Shown: positions 17,163 to 26,272, counted from the first letter of the stretch. The stretch: 64,000 nucleotides of DNA from Chthoniobacterales bacterium (GCA_018402585.1 JAGYIO010000006.1:122903-186902), one strand, 5' to 3'. The notes: generated by a model from the letters alone, not told the origin. Numbers and translations: made by a program.

Positions 17163-19310
17163 ATGTCTTTCCGCCTCGCCTCCCCCCACGCACCCTGCGG
17201 CGACCAAGGTCCTGCCATCGACAAGCTGACGCGCTCGCTCGAGGCGGGAAACCGCCACCAGACCCTCCTCGGCGTGACCGGCTCGGGCAAGACCTTCACC
17301 GCGGCCAACATCGTGCGCAATCTCAACCGCCCCACGCTGGTCATCTCACACAACAAAACCCTGGCCGCGCAGCTTTACTCCGAATTCAAACAATTTTTCC
17401 CGGACAATGCCGTCGAGTATTTCGTCAGCTATTTCGACTACTACCAACCTGAAGCTTACATCCCGCGCACCGACACCTACATCGAAAAGGATTCCGCGAT
17501 CAACGAGGAGATCGAGCGGCTCCGCCTCTCCGCGACCAGCTCCCTGCTCACCCGCCGCGACGTCTTGGTCGTTGCCAGCGTGTCTTGCATTTATGGTTTG
17601 GGCTCGCCGGAGGACTACCGAAAAATGCTCCTGCCGCTCAAACCCGGCGAAGAGCTCTCGCGCGAAGCCTTCCTCGGACGACTCGTCGAACTGCTTTACG
17701 AACGCAATGATATCGCCTTCGGGCGCGGCAAATTCCGGGTGCGCGGCGACGTGGTCGAAGTGCATCCCGCCAATTTGGACGAGACCGCCGTCCGGGTGGA
17801 ATTTTTCGGCGACAACCTCGACCGCATCAGCATGTTCGACCCCCTGACCGGCCATGTCTTGGAAACCTTGCCCGGCCTGACCATTTTTCCGGCCAAACAA
17901 TTTGTCACCCCGCAGGACAAGCTGCGCCGTGCGCTCGGCACCATCCGGACCGAACTCGACGGCCGTCTGGCCGAGCTCGAGTCCCAAGGCAAACTGCTCG
18001 AATCCCAGCGTCTGAAAATGCGCACCGAGTTTGACCTCGAAATGATGGAAGAAATGGGTTTTTGCACCGGGATCGAAAATTATTCCCGCCACCTGAGCGG
18101 ACGCCCCCCCAATTCACGCCCCTTCACCCTCCTCGACTTTTTCCCCAAGGACTACCTCTGCGTGATCGACGAATCACACGCCTCCATCCCGCAGATCGGC
18201 GGCATGTATGCCGGAGACCGCTCGCGCAAACAGGTCCTGGTCGACTACGGTTTCCGCCTGCCCAGCGCGATGGACAACCGTCCGCTCGATTTCCCCGAAT
18301 TCATGGGCATGACCAACCAACTCCTCTACATGAGCGCCACACCCGGCGATTTCGAGATCCGCAACAGCCACGTCGGGAACACGGAATTCCTCCCCGCGGT
18401 CCGCCCCGACAATCGCTTGACTATCGAGGAAAGTGCCGCCCTCCTCCAGCGCGCCCGCGACGGGTGCGATCTCTCCACCCCGGGCGCCCCGCTGGTCGCC
18501 GAACAAATCATCCGCCCCACCGGGCTCCTCGACCCGAAAATCACCATCCGCCCGCTCAAAGACCAAATCGACGAGACGATCGAGCTCTGCCGTCAGCGGA
18601 TCGAAAAAAACCAACGCATCCTCGTCACCACACTGACCAAACGCACGGCCGAGGACCTCTCCGACTACCTGCGCGATGTCGGGCTCAAAGTCCGCTACCT
18701 CCACAGCGACATCGACACCATCGAGCGGGTGGAAATCCTCCGCGCACTGCGCACCGGTGAATTCGACATCCTGGTCGGCATCAACCTCCTCCGCGAGGGC
18801 CTCGACCTTCCCGAAGTCGGACTGGTCTGCATTCTCGACGCCGACAAGGAAGGCTACCTGCGCAGCCAGACCTCGCTCATCCAGACCGCCGGTCGCGCCG
18901 CCCGCCACGTGGACGGCGAAGTCGTGCTTTTCGCCGACAACATGACCGGCAGCATCCGTGCCCTCATCGAGATCAGCGACTACCGGCGTCGGCGCCAGAT
19001 GGAATACAACGAGCAACACGGCATCACCCCACGCAGCGTGGTCCGCGCGGTGCAAGAAAGCCTCCATGTCATCCTCAAAGGCAAATCCGACGGGACATCT
19101 CTGATCCGCGAAGACGGCCAAGGACTTTCCCTCTCGGATCTCCTGAGCGAACTCTCCCAGGAAATGGAAGAGGCCTCCGCCGCCCTCGAATTCGAACGTG
19201 CCGCCCTCCTCCGCGACCAGATCATGGAACTCAAAGCCGGCACCGGCCTGGAAAAAATCTCCCCGTCCCGCCGCCCCGTCACCTACGCTGCCAAAAAACG
19301 CCGCCGATGA
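17163..19310 (+). CDS. uvrB: Excinuclease ABC subunit B
   Basis: 715 residues, slightly longer than the usual ~670. UvrB loads at damaged DNA with UvrA and holds it for UvrC. Seen: Walker A GVTGSGKTFTAANI, the beta-hairpin region VSYFDYYQPEAYIP, Walker B VIDESHASIPQIGGM, helicase motifs LLYMSATPGDFE, VGINLLREGLDLPEV and TAGRAARH, and a C-terminal UvrC-binding UVR motif (LSQEMEEASAALEFERAA). GGAGG at 17151-17155 gives a proper ribosome site before ATG 17163. No SOS box could be recognised upstream. Confidence 0.97.
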   Translation: MSFRLASPHAPCGDQGPAIDKLTRSLEAGNRHQTLLGVTGSGKTFTAANIVRNLNRPTLVISHNKTLAAQLYSEFKQFFPDNAVEYFVSYFDYYQPEAYIPRTDTYIEKDSAINEEIERLRLSATSSLLTRRDVLVVASVSCIYGLGSPEDYRKMLLPLKPGEELSREAFLGRLVELLYERNDIAFGRGKFRVRGDVVEVHPANLDETAVRVEFFGDNLDRISMFDPLTGHVLETLPGLTIFPAKQFVTPQDKLRRALGTIRTELDGRLAELESQGKLLESQRLKMRTEFDLEMMEEMGFCTGIENYSRHLSGRPPNSRPFTLLDFFPKDYLCVIDESHASIPQIGGMYAGDRSRKQVLVDYGFRLPSAMDNRPLDFPEFMGMTNQLLYMSATPGDFEIRNSHVGNTEFLPAVRPDNRLTIEESAALLQRARDGCDLSTPGAPLVAEQIIRPTGLLDPKITIRPLKDQIDETIELCRQRIEKNQRILVTTLTKRTAEDLSDYLRDVGLKVRYLHSDIDTIERVEILRALRTGEFDILVGINLLREGLDLPEVGLVCILDADKEGYLRSQTSLIQTAGRAARHVDGEVVLFADNMTGSIRALIEISDYRRRRQMEYNEQHGITPRSVVRAVQESLHVILKGKSDGTSLIREDGQGLSLSDLLSELSQEMEEASAALEFERAALLRDQIMELKAGTGLEKISPSRRPVTYAAKKRRR

Positions 19311-19343
19311 ACTGCCCTCCCCGCCCGTCACGGCATTCCGGCA

Positions 19344-19373
19344 GGGGGCACGGGCGTCCCGCCCGTCACGACC
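19344..19373. repeat. Single arm of the GC-rich palindromic repeat family
   Basis: Reads GGGGGCACGGGCGTCCCGCC and onward to CACGACC, the same arm found in the repeats at 1-264 and 56671-57116. It is self-complementary (ACGGGCG-TCC-CGCCCGT). It lies in the short gap between uvrB and holA and is followed by an A-rich run (near 19390-19420) containing AAACTGAAAACTCTG, another recurring intergenic string. As a GC stem after a stop codon it might also slow RNA polymerase. Confidence 0.7.
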
Positions 19374-19422
19374 GCTCCATCTGCCCTCTTTAAACTTAAA
19401 ACATAAAACTGAAAACTCTGAG

Positions 19423-20556
19423 ATGCCCGCCGCCAAATCCAAAAAAGCCCCCCCCGCCACCGCCATCCACCTCGTCGCCGGCAACGACGAAATGGCGGTC
19501 AAATCCCGGGCCAAAGAACTCGCCGCGGAACTCTCCCCGGCCGAAGGTGGTGAATTCGCGGTCGAAATCCTCGACGCCCACGCGGATCATGCCGAACACG
19601 CCGCCGCGATCATCCGCGAGGCCATCCTCTCGCTCAGCATGCCGGGCTTCCTCTCCTCGGAGAAACTGGTCTGGCTGAAGAACGCGAACTTTCTTTCCGA
19701 CACCCAGCTCGGCGGCAGCAAGGCCGTCCTCGCAGCACTCGAGGACTTGCTGAAAATTCTCGAGGCCGGGGTTCACGAAGGCACCCGCTTCCTCTTCAGC
19801 GCGATCAGCCCCGACAAACGCCGCACCGCTTACAAGTCGCTGAGCAAACTCGCCTCGACCGACCTCCGCGACAAACCATCGGGCGGCCCGCGCTTCGACG
19901 AAGACGAAGCCGCCCGCCAAGCGGGCTCCGCAGCCGCGCGCGAACGCAAGTTGAAATTCCACCCCGACGCCTTGGAACGATTCGCCGCTTACGTCGGTTC
20001 GGAGACCCGCCAAGTTCTCAACGAACTCGACAAAATCGACACCTACCTCGGCGACGAGCGCCGCGAAATCCTCGAGGAAGACATCCGCCTCCTCGTCCCC
20101 GAAACCCGACGCGGGATCATCTTCGAACTCGGCAACTGCCTCGCCCGCCGCAATCTCCGCGAGGCGAGCAACTGCCTGCAAAAGCTCCTCGCCCAGGGCG
20201 AAGACCCCGTCGGACTCCTTTACGCCGCCATCATGCCGACCATTCAGCGTATGACCGCGGCCGCCGTCCTGATCGAAGAATACGGTCTCCGCGTGCCCCC
20301 AAGCTACCCCGCCTTCCAATCCGCCCTCGAACAACTCCCGGCCGACGCTCAAGAAATCCTGCCGCGAAAAAAGGACGGCACCCTCAACGCCTACGGGTTT
20401 TACCTGTCCGCCCAGGAAGCGAAACGTTTCCAAGCGCAAGAACTGGCCGGAGCGACCATCGCCTGTGCCGAAGCCACCACCTCCATCATGTCCACCGGCT
20501 CCGATCCCGCGCTGATTTTGCAGCAGTTGCTCGTGCGGGTGCTCACCCCGCGGTGA
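19423..20556 (+). CDS. holA: DNA polymerase III delta subunit
   Basis: 377 residues from ATG 19423. HolA opens the beta clamp within the clamp loader. The protein shows the family pattern of an N-terminal mini-AAA domain (HLVAGNDEMAVKSRAKEL), FLSSEKLVWLKNANFL, FHPDALERFAAYVG--TRQVLNELDKIDTYLG, and the helical C-terminal collar (LLYAAIMPTIQRM, QELAGATIACAEA). It is longer than the E. coli protein by a few insertions. A Lys/Ala-rich lead (MPAAKSKKAPP) precedes the core. Assignment rests on overall pattern rather than a single motif. Confidence 0.82.
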   Translation: MPAAKSKKAPPATAIHLVAGNDEMAVKSRAKELAAELSPAEGGEFAVEILDAHADHAEHAAAIIREAILSLSMPGFLSSEKLVWLKNANFLSDTQLGGSKAVLAALEDLLKILEAGVHEGTRFLFSAISPDKRRTAYKSLSKLASTDLRDKPSGGPRFDEDEAARQAGSAAARERKLKFHPDALERFAAYVGSETRQVLNELDKIDTYLGDERREILEEDIRLLVPETRRGIIFELGNCLARRNLREASNCLQKLLAQGEDPVGLLYAAIMPTIQRMTAAAVLIEEYGLRVPPSYPAFQSALEQLPADAQEILPRKKDGTLNAYGFYLSAQEAKRFQAQELAGATIACAEATTSIMSTGSDPALILQQLLVRVLTPR

Positions 20557-20611
20557 CCGCAAGCGCGGTAGAGTCCCGCCGGAAGCAAGACCGGTCGACG
20601 GAGCCAAGGTA

Positions 20612-21199
20612 TCAACCCAGCGGCTTAAGCCAGAACTGCATCGGGTGTTCGGTGCTGGCGGGCTGATCGATGTCTTTCCACCCGAAGCTGGTGCGGAGCT
20701 TCTCCTCCGGTGCGTAGCCGAAGTGCCGCCAGACCGCATCAAGCGGTATCCAGTGCAGGGGGCGCAGCGGGTGATTCTCTGGTCTGACCACGCCGCAGAA
20801 GCTCATCCATGCTATGCCGCCCAACTCCCGGGCGTAGGCTTCGCGCGCCGCGAAAAAGGCGCGATAAATGCCGCGTCCGCGCCAGGCCGGGAGCAAGACC
20901 GATTCACCGCAGTAAAACACCGTAGCGGGATCCAGACCCAGCGCCGCGAACGGGCGCACCAAGGTTTCAGTCTCGGCGGCAAGCGGCACCCCGGTGGAGG
21001 CCCCGACGATGGCATCCCCGTCCCGGGCGAGCACAGCGATGGCCTGACCCGCAGCGGTGTAGGTGCGCAGATACTCGGCCTCATAGGCCTCGCTACCGTC
21101 GTAGAGGTAGGGGTAGTCACGAAAAACGGTCATGCGGAGCCGCGCGAGGTCCGGGATGTACGGTGCGAGAGCGTCTCCAACTACCGTTTCCAGCTGCAT
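20612..21199 (-). CDS. GNAT-family N-acetyltransferase
   Basis: 195 residues. The acetyl-CoA-binding core is visible as VFYCGESVLLPAWRGRGIYRAFFAAREAYARELG, where the R/Q-x-x-G-x-G/A loop is WRGRGIY, preceded by an AVLARDGDAIVGAS strand pair. The C-terminal half (FGWKDIDQPASTEHPMQFWLKPL) fits a subfamily acting on small molecules. The substrate is unknown. ATG 21199 is clear, but there is no purine-rich ribosome site. It stands alone between convergent holA and a short gap. Confidence 0.8.
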   Translation of the reverse strand: MQLETVVGDALAPYIPDLARLRMTVFRDYPYLYDGSEAYEAEYLRTYTAAGQAIAVLARDGDAIVGASTGVPLAAETETLVRPFAALGLDPATVFYCGESVLLPAWRGRGIYRAFFAAREAYARELGGIAWMSFCGVVRPENHPLRPLHWIPLDAVWRHFGYAPEEKLRTSFGWKDIDQPASTEHPMQFWLKPLG

Positions 21200-21439
21200 G
21201 TCAGGAGGCAGTCGGCGTTTCGAACCGCCAGACCACTCGGCCCCGACCGAGGAGGTTATCGTGCCGGCTGGGTTCCGTGACGCGGTTCATTTTGTCGACC
21301 CGAAGGCCGCCAAAATAGTTAAACCGAATTTCCCCGCCCCCAAGCCAAAACAAAGTCGCAGCCCTGCTGCAGGATGAACACCTCCTCATCCGCCTCCTCA
21401 CTCCGCGCTGATCACCCTCCGCACCGCCGGCGAAGTATC

Positions 21440-21823
21440 TTAAACCCGATTAAAATCGCCGTAAGCAATGCATTGCCAGGCTGTCCCCTCGCGCTGCCAG
21501 ACACTCAAACGCGGCGAGAATTCGGTCGGGAGCACCTCGCCTCCAATCGTCTCGGACGCGCTAAGCCAAAAACTGAGGATAAGGTTGGGGCCTGCTTGGG
21601 TGACCTTGAAATCCTTGAGGCGGACTTCGCCTAAATTCATTTCCTTCATCAGCGTGATCGCTTCGGTGCGATTGCAGGAGCCCTGACTTGTGACAAATTG
21701 ACAAGCAGGCGAGAGGAGCTGCTCGAGAGCCTGCCAGTTGTTGTCGCGGATGAGGGCGATGGACATTTCCTCGAGGCGTTTTGCCTCTTCTTCGAGCGAG
21801 GATTCCGGGAGTTCAGGGCTCAT
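21440..21823 (-). CDS. NTF2-like / DUF4440-type small protein
   Basis: 127 residues. A helical start (SLEEEAKRLEEMSIALIRDNNWQALEQLLSPACQFV) followed by a beta-rich end (KDFKVTQAGPNLILSFWLSAS, SVWQREGTAWQCIAYGDF) is typical of the cone-shaped NTF2/SnoaL fold used as small-molecule binding or enzyme modules. No catalytic residues can be assigned. It has no signal peptide. The neighbours (GNAT and rlpA) give no functional clue. Confidence 0.65.
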   Translation of the reverse strand: MSPELPESSLEEEAKRLEEMSIALIRDNNWQALEQLLSPACQFVTSQGSCNRTEAITLMKEMNLGEVRLKDFKVTQAGPNLILSFWLSASETIGGEVLPTEFSPRLSVWQREGTAWQCIAYGDFNRV

Positions 21824-21959
21824 CAGAGAACCTTAAACGCCGACGAAGACCCGCCGCAACGCCCATCTTTCACCGGTGCACGCCATGCTGATTTTGTGCC
21901 GGCAACCGCCCGGGAGCGCAAGCGCCAGCCCGAACAAAAGCGCGATGGCAACCAGCGGG

Positions 21960-22556
21960 CTATGGCGCAGATCGAAGGAAGGAAAACACCCCGCGGGGTC
22001 CGGAGCGGGTGTCCGGCTTTTCCTTACCGGCCTCTTCCGCCGCTTGCGCCGCCCGCTGTTCCGCCGCCCGCTTCGCCCGCGCGGTCAATTGACGGTTCGG
22101 CTGCGGCAAAACTTCGATCTTCCGCAACACCTCGACCCGCACCGGCACCACCCCCGCTTTGGTCATCTCGATGCGCTGCGCGGCGACCAGACTGAGGTCG
22201 ATGATCCGCCCCTTGACGTAAGGACCGCGGTTGTTAATCCGCACGATGACCGACTTGCCATTCTGCAAGTTGCTCACCCGGACCATGGTATGAAACGGAA
22301 GGGTCTTGTGCGCCGCCGTGATATCCGCCGCCCGGTAAATTTCCCCGTTCGCCGTCTTCCGTCCGATCCAGCGCCCGAAATAATAGGACGCCTTCCCCTG
22401 CAACACGGCCACCGGCTTGGCCTCGTAAACAATTGGCGGCTTGCCTGGTTCGACGATCAATCCCTTCCTCGCCGCGCAGCCGGAGAAGGCAAAGGCCAGG
22501 CCGAGACAAACCGCCGCCTTGATTCGTAAACTGGCCAATCGCCTCGACATGATCAT
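21960..22556 (-). CDS. rlpA: RlpA-like septal-ring lipoprotein (double-psi beta-barrel)
   Basis: 198 residues from ATG 22556 (22550 is an alternative). A lipoprotein signal with lipobox FSGC precedes a DPBB_1 domain: GKASYYFGRWIGRKTANGE, AAHKTLPFHTMVRVSN, VIVRINNRGPYVKGRIIDLS. The Asp of the usual NDRGP motif is Asn (NNRGP), although the final IDLS Asp remains. RlpA proteins cut or bind naked glycan strands at the septum. A basic Ala-rich tail (RAKRAAEQRAAQAAEEA) replaces the SPOR domain. Its ATG overlaps the stop of the upstream gene as ATGA. Confidence 0.88.
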   Translation of the reverse strand: MIMSRRLASLRIKAAVCLGLAFAFSGCAARKGLIVEPGKPPIVYEAKPVAVLQGKASYYFGRWIGRKTANGEIYRAADITAAHKTLPFHTMVRVSNLQNGKSVIVRINNRGPYVKGRIIDLSLVAAQRIEMTKAGVVPVRVEVLRKIEVLPQPNRQLTARAKRAAEQRAAQAAEEAGKEKPDTRSGPRGVFSFLRSAP

Positions 22557-23857
22557 GCCGCCACCACGGGGGCCAAAATTGCGTCCCGCATTCCGTGCAG
22601 CAATTTCTTGTCCGCCGGACAAACCGTGGCGAGCACCCCGCCGAGCTTTGTCTCCCGCTCGCCGCAGAAATAATAGGGACACAAGCGCACCCTCCCCTTC
22701 ATCCTTTGCAGCCGCGAGCCAGGAACGCCCGTCCCTTCTTGCGCATAATCCATCTCGACCACCCGGGAATGATGGAACTTTTGCAAAATCCACGGCCGCG
22801 CGCCCCAATCCGCCAGAGCTGCATCCACCGCTGCCGCCCAATCGTCATGCGACAAATCCTGACCGACCTTCACGCCGCGCGATCCCCAGGCCAACTCGGA
22901 GAATCCGCTGACCTTCAAGACCAACTCACGTTCGCGCTGACTGAACTTTTTCAGCTCCGCCCAACTCTGGATCTCCAAGCCCGGATAAACCCCGGTGGGC
23001 GGCAGGGGCTGCGGATCCATCAACCAGGTGCGCGGGATGACCTTTTGCAGCGCGAGGAAATGTTTTTCCCCCAGCTCGCGCAGCCAAAAGTCGGCCAACG
23101 GCCGCAACCAAAACAAGGCGAACCACAACTTTTCCTCGATCCACGGCTTGGGCGGCGGCGTCATGGCCCGCTTACCTTCCGCCACCTCGCGCAGAAGTTC
23201 CCTCGAACCCGGAATGTTCGGCAAGTCGAAGAGTTCGAAGAACCGGTAGACGTTGTTCCGCAAATCAGCCGGGGTATTTTCCGCCTCGACCACGCGCGCA
23301 CCAATGCGTGCCGCCATCCAATCCATCTCCGGGCGGTAATCGGAGGCCTCCTCCGCAACCAGGATGTCGCCGCCATCGACCACCGCACCAAACCCCTCAT
23401 CCATCCCCCGCCCGCCGAGGACTGCAAACCCTTCCTTCGCGTAAACTTCATTGAGCCACGCGGTCAGCCCGATCCCGCCCGGGACGTTGTCCAACTCAGC
23501 GAGGATAAAACCATCCCGGGTCAAAATCAGATCCGGGCGAATGACCCGAGGCACCGCGTCGGCCAGCGGCTTGGCCCGCGCCAACTCGACCAACTCCAGC
23601 GGCTTTCCGCGATCGAGCAACTCGGCGATCCAGCCCGGACGCTTCCCCGCCACACTCAGCCGGTAAAGCAGATTACTCGCCTCGACAAATTTGCGCAGCC
23701 GGAAGCCGAGCTTCTCCAACTCCACCTCCAAGCCCACCGGGAGGACAAAGGGCTCCGCCGCCACCCGCCATTCCTTGCCGGCAAACAAACCGCCCGGGGG
23801 CCGGGCCGCGCGGATGCGGTCCGCCCGGGCCAGGCGTTCATCTCTTGTCGTGGTCAC
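22553..23857 (-). CDS. Conserved hypothetical, ATP-grasp-like
   Basis: 434 residues from GTG 23857, two bases after the ruvA stop; the much longer open frame upstream is only the shadow of ruvA. Recognisable stretches are VIRPDLILTRDGFILAELDNVPGGIGLTAWLNEVYA in the N-terminal half, and near the end WILQKFHHSR...YFCG...GGVLATVCPADKKLLHGM. The alternation of lysine-bearing strands and an acidic Glu-x-Asp fits an ATP-grasp ligase of the glutathionylspermidine-synthase type, but I cannot prove it. It is translationally tied to rlpA (ATGA overlap) and to ruvA. No signal peptide or TM segments. Substrate unknown. Confidence 0.6.
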   Translation of the reverse strand: MTTTRDERLARADRIRAARPPGGLFAGKEWRVAAEPFVLPVGLEVELEKLGFRLRKFVEASNLLYRLSVAGKRPGWIAELLDRGKPLELVELARAKPLADAVPRVIRPDLILTRDGFILAELDNVPGGIGLTAWLNEVYAKEGFAVLGGRGMDEGFGAVVDGGDILVAEEASDYRPEMDWMAARIGARVVEAENTPADLRNNVYRFFELFDLPNIPGSRELLREVAEGKRAMTPPPKPWIEEKLWFALFWLRPLADFWLRELGEKHFLALQKVIPRTWLMDPQPLPPTGVYPGLEIQSWAELKKFSQRERELVLKVSGFSELAWGSRGVKVGQDLSHDDWAAAVDAALADWGARPWILQKFHHSRVVEMDYAQEGTGVPGSRLQRMKGRVRLCPYYFCGERETKLGGVLATVCPADKKLLHGMRDAILAPVVAA

Positions 23858-23859
23858 GC

Positions 23860-24462
23860 TTAGACCAATCCCTTCAGGGCCAAGCGTACCAACTCCTCCG
23901 TCCCCGCTTCCTTGTTTTTGAGCGCCACCTCCCGCACCGACTTGGCCGCATCGACCTGCCTGTAGCCCAGGGCGATCAAGGCGAGCACGGCATCGTTGGC
24001 CGCCCGCGCCTCCGCGCTCGGCGCATGGTCCGCGCTGGCTGCTTCCCAGGCCGCCGCCACGCCAAGTTTGTCCTTCAACTCGAGCACAATCCGTTCGGCC
24101 GTCTTTTTGCCCAGCCCGCTGATCTTGGCAATCGACGCGGTATCCGAATCGACCACCGCTGCTTTGAATCGCACCACATCCATCCCGCTGAGCACAGCGA
24201 GGGCCAGCTTCGGTCCCACCCCACTGACCCGCGTGACGAGCAAACGGAACAAATCCCGCTCCTCGGCCGAAGCAAAGCCGAATAAAATGTGGGCATCCTC
24301 CCGCACCTGCAGATGGGTGAGCAAACGCACCGGTTGTCCGGGTTGCGGCAGGCGATCGTAGCTGGAGAGTGGGATGAGAACCTCGTAACCTACGCCGTGA
24401 ACTTCCACCACGACCTGCGTCGGCCACACTTCGCGCAAAGTGCCATCGAGGTAGGTAATCAT
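23860..24462 (-). CDS. ruvA: Holliday junction branch migration protein RuvA
   Basis: 200 residues, normal length. RuvA binds four-way junctions and positions the RuvB motor. The OB-fold start (MITYLDGTLREV...VVEVHGVGYEVLIPLSSYDRLP), the two helix-hairpin-helix motifs (SGVGPKLALAVLSGM and SGLGKKTAERIVLELKDKL) and the C-terminal RuvB-binding three-helix domain (DAVLALIALGYRQVDAAKSV) are complete. ruvB is not adjacent, while ruvC is 16 kb away on the other strand, so the classical ruvABC cluster is dispersed. Its ATG is only five bases from the start of a divergent gene. Confidence 0.96.
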   Translation of the reverse strand: MITYLDGTLREVWPTQVVVEVHGVGYEVLIPLSSYDRLPQPGQPVRLLTHLQVREDAHILFGFASAEERDLFRLLVTRVSGVGPKLALAVLSGMDVVRFKAAVVDSDTASIAKISGLGKKTAERIVLELKDKLGVAAAWEAASADHAPSAEARAANDAVLALIALGYRQVDAAKSVREVALKNKEAGTEELVRLALKGLV

Positions 24463-24467
24463 TGCCC

Positions 24468-25076
24468 ATGACCGCTACCAGACCACGCCGCCGCGGCAAG
24501 CGCGCTTTTTTCGCCTTTTGGGTCGTCGCCGGATCGGCGCTTGGCAACGACTCCCCTGACCCCGGTTGGCGCGTGGTGCTCGTCCCGGCTTTTGAACGCC
24601 CCTCCCTGCACGAAAAAATTCCCGGGTCGGACCTCGCCATCCTTGCCGTGGCCCGTCCGGGTCAATTCGGCCTCCTCGAGTACGCCACGACCCGCGGAGC
24701 CATGCGCTGGGCTCGGGAACTCGCCGCGAAAAAGGGCGAAGCCTGGCTGGCCGCCGCCGACGTGGAGATCCGCCGCGGCAAAGGCCGGGTCATCGACCGT
24801 ATTCTCATCACCGGCGAAAACCCCCTGCTTTCCTCATTGGTCGTCAGCCCCGCCTTCTACCAGCGCTTCGAACCGCTGCTCGGCGCGGGGTTCCATGTCA
24901 TCGTGCCCCAGCGCAACACCATTGCGCTTTACCCGCGCTTGGCCGGCCACATCCCGCCGCGGGAAGCCGGCGCCCTGCTCCGGAGCCACCTGATCGCCTC
25001 CCATCCGGTCAGCCCGGAAGTCTTCCGCGCAACCCGCGGAGGCCTCGAGGCCGACGGAATTCTGACCGAAGAATAG
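24468..25076 (+). CDS. Conserved hypothetical protein
   Basis: 202 residues from ATG 24468 (TTG 24462 is also open). A basic start (RPRRRGKRAFFAFWVVAG) may be a weak signal anchor. The body runs WRVVLVPAFERPSLHEKIPGSDLAIL, GENPLLSSLVVSPAFYQRF, IVPQRNTIALYPRLAGHIPP and HPVSPEVFRATRGGLEADGIL. The last portion resembles the end of DUF1444-type proteins, but the match is too vague to name it. The gene starts back-to-back with ruvA with virtually no space, so a promoter must sit inside ruvA or the start lies further in. Confidence 0.6.
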   Translation: MTATRPRRRGKRAFFAFWVVAGSALGNDSPDPGWRVVLVPAFERPSLHEKIPGSDLAILAVARPGQFGLLEYATTRGAMRWARELAAKKGEAWLAAADVEIRRGKGRVIDRILITGENPLLSSLVVSPAFYQRFEPLLGAGFHVIVPQRNTIALYPRLAGHIPPREAGALLRSHLIASHPVSPEVFRATRGGLEADGILTEE

Positions 25077-25222
25077 ATTTTCCTTGTCCACCGGAGGAAA
25101 GCCGCTACTTTCTTGGGCTTGCGCGTCACGAATCGCGCCGTAGGTCCTTGGGCCCCAGAGCCTCGTCTCGTGGGTCAAACGCGCCAAGGGAAACCCGGCG
25201 ACACCTCATACCACCTAACCTT

Positions 25223-26269
25223 ATGCCCGTTCGTCTTGGACGCTTCGAAATGCCCAAGTCTCTCGTCAAGGACGAGAAGACTTCCACCGACACTTACGCA
25301 AAATTCACCGCGGAGCCCTTTGAGGCCGGCTACGGCCACACGGTCGGCAACTCGCTCCGCCGCGTGCTTCTCTCCTCGCTCGAAGGCGCCGCTGTCACCT
25401 CGATCCAGATCGAGGGAGTCAACCACGAGTTCCAGACCATCCCGGGCGTGGTTGAGGACGTGGTGGAAATCATCCTCAATCTCAAACAGGTCAAATTCAA
25501 CACCCACGACCACGACACGCACCGCGTGATACTCAGCGTGAACAAAGAAGGTGCCGTGACCGCCGGTGATATTACTTCGACCAACCTGTGCGAAGTCCTC
25601 AATCCCAAGCAGCACATCGTCACCCTCGACAAGAAAATGAAGTTTTCCATCGAGATGAACGTGCGCAAAGGACGCGGCTTCTCCACCGGCGACGAAAACA
25701 AGACCGTCGATCAAGCCATCGGGGTCATTGCCATCGACTCCATCTTTTCCCCCGTAACCCGGGTGAAATACGCCGTCGAGGCCACCCGGGTCGGGCAGCG
25801 CACCGACTACGACAAGCTTGTGCTCGAAGTCTGGACCGATGGACGCATCACGCCCGACGAGTCCCTGCTCCAATCCGCAGCCATTCTCCGTCACCACCTT
25901 GATGTCTTCGTGAGCAACGACGACGCCCAAGTCGAGTTTGACCAGACTCCGGAAGCAGTCAGCCAGGAAAACGCCAAGCTGAAAAAGCTGCTCAACATGT
26001 CGGTCAACGAGATCGAACTGAGTGTCCGCGCGGCCAACTGCCTGAACAACGCCAACATCACGACCGTCGGCCAGCTCGCTTTGAAGTCCGAAGCCGAAAT
26101 GCTCAAGTACCGGAACTTTGGCAAAAAGTCGCTCAACGAGATCAAGGACAAACTCGAAGAACTCCAACTCGGTCTCGGTCTGAAATTCGAGCCCGGCCTC
26201 ATCGAGGTCCAGCCCGAAGCGGAAGTGCCCGCCGAGGAAGAGGAGGAGACCAAAGCGAAAAAGAAATAA
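25223..26269 (+). CDS. rpoA: RNA polymerase alpha subunit
   Basis: 348 residues from ATG 25223 (ATG 25250 is possible). The N-terminal dimerisation domain shows YAKFTAEPFEAGYGHTVGNSLRRVLLSSLEGAAVTSI and the C-terminal domain the DNA/activator-binding helix-hairpin-helix LSVRAANCLNNANITTVGQLALKSEAEMLKYRNFGKKSLNEIK, ending in a Glu/Lys-rich tail. There is no purine-rich ribosome site; the leader reads CCACCTAACCTT. rplQ follows after 3 bp. The usual upstream ribosomal genes rpsM, rpsK and rpsD are missing. Confidence 0.98.
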   Translation: MPVRLGRFEMPKSLVKDEKTSTDTYAKFTAEPFEAGYGHTVGNSLRRVLLSSLEGAAVTSIQIEGVNHEFQTIPGVVEDVVEIILNLKQVKFNTHDHDTHRVILSVNKEGAVTAGDITSTNLCEVLNPKQHIVTLDKKMKFSIEMNVRKGRGFSTGDENKTVDQAIGVIAIDSIFSPVTRVKYAVEATRVGQRTDYDKLVLEVWTDGRITPDESLLQSAAILRHHLDVFVSNDDAQVEFDQTPEAVSQENAKLKKLLNMSVNEIELSVRAANCLNNANITTVGQLALKSEAEMLKYRNFGKKSLNEIKDKLEELQLGLGLKFEPGLIEVQPEAEVPAEEEEETKAKKK

Positions 26270-26272
26270 GCC

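Noticed and set aside
21201..21401. 66-codon minus-strand frame before the GNAT gene
   Set aside because: No family resemblance, no start signal; kept as non-coding.
23858..24640. N-terminal 260 codons of the long minus-strand frame upstream of the ATP-grasp-like gene
   Set aside because: They only mirror ruvA and show no protein-like pattern; the real gene starts at GTG 23857.
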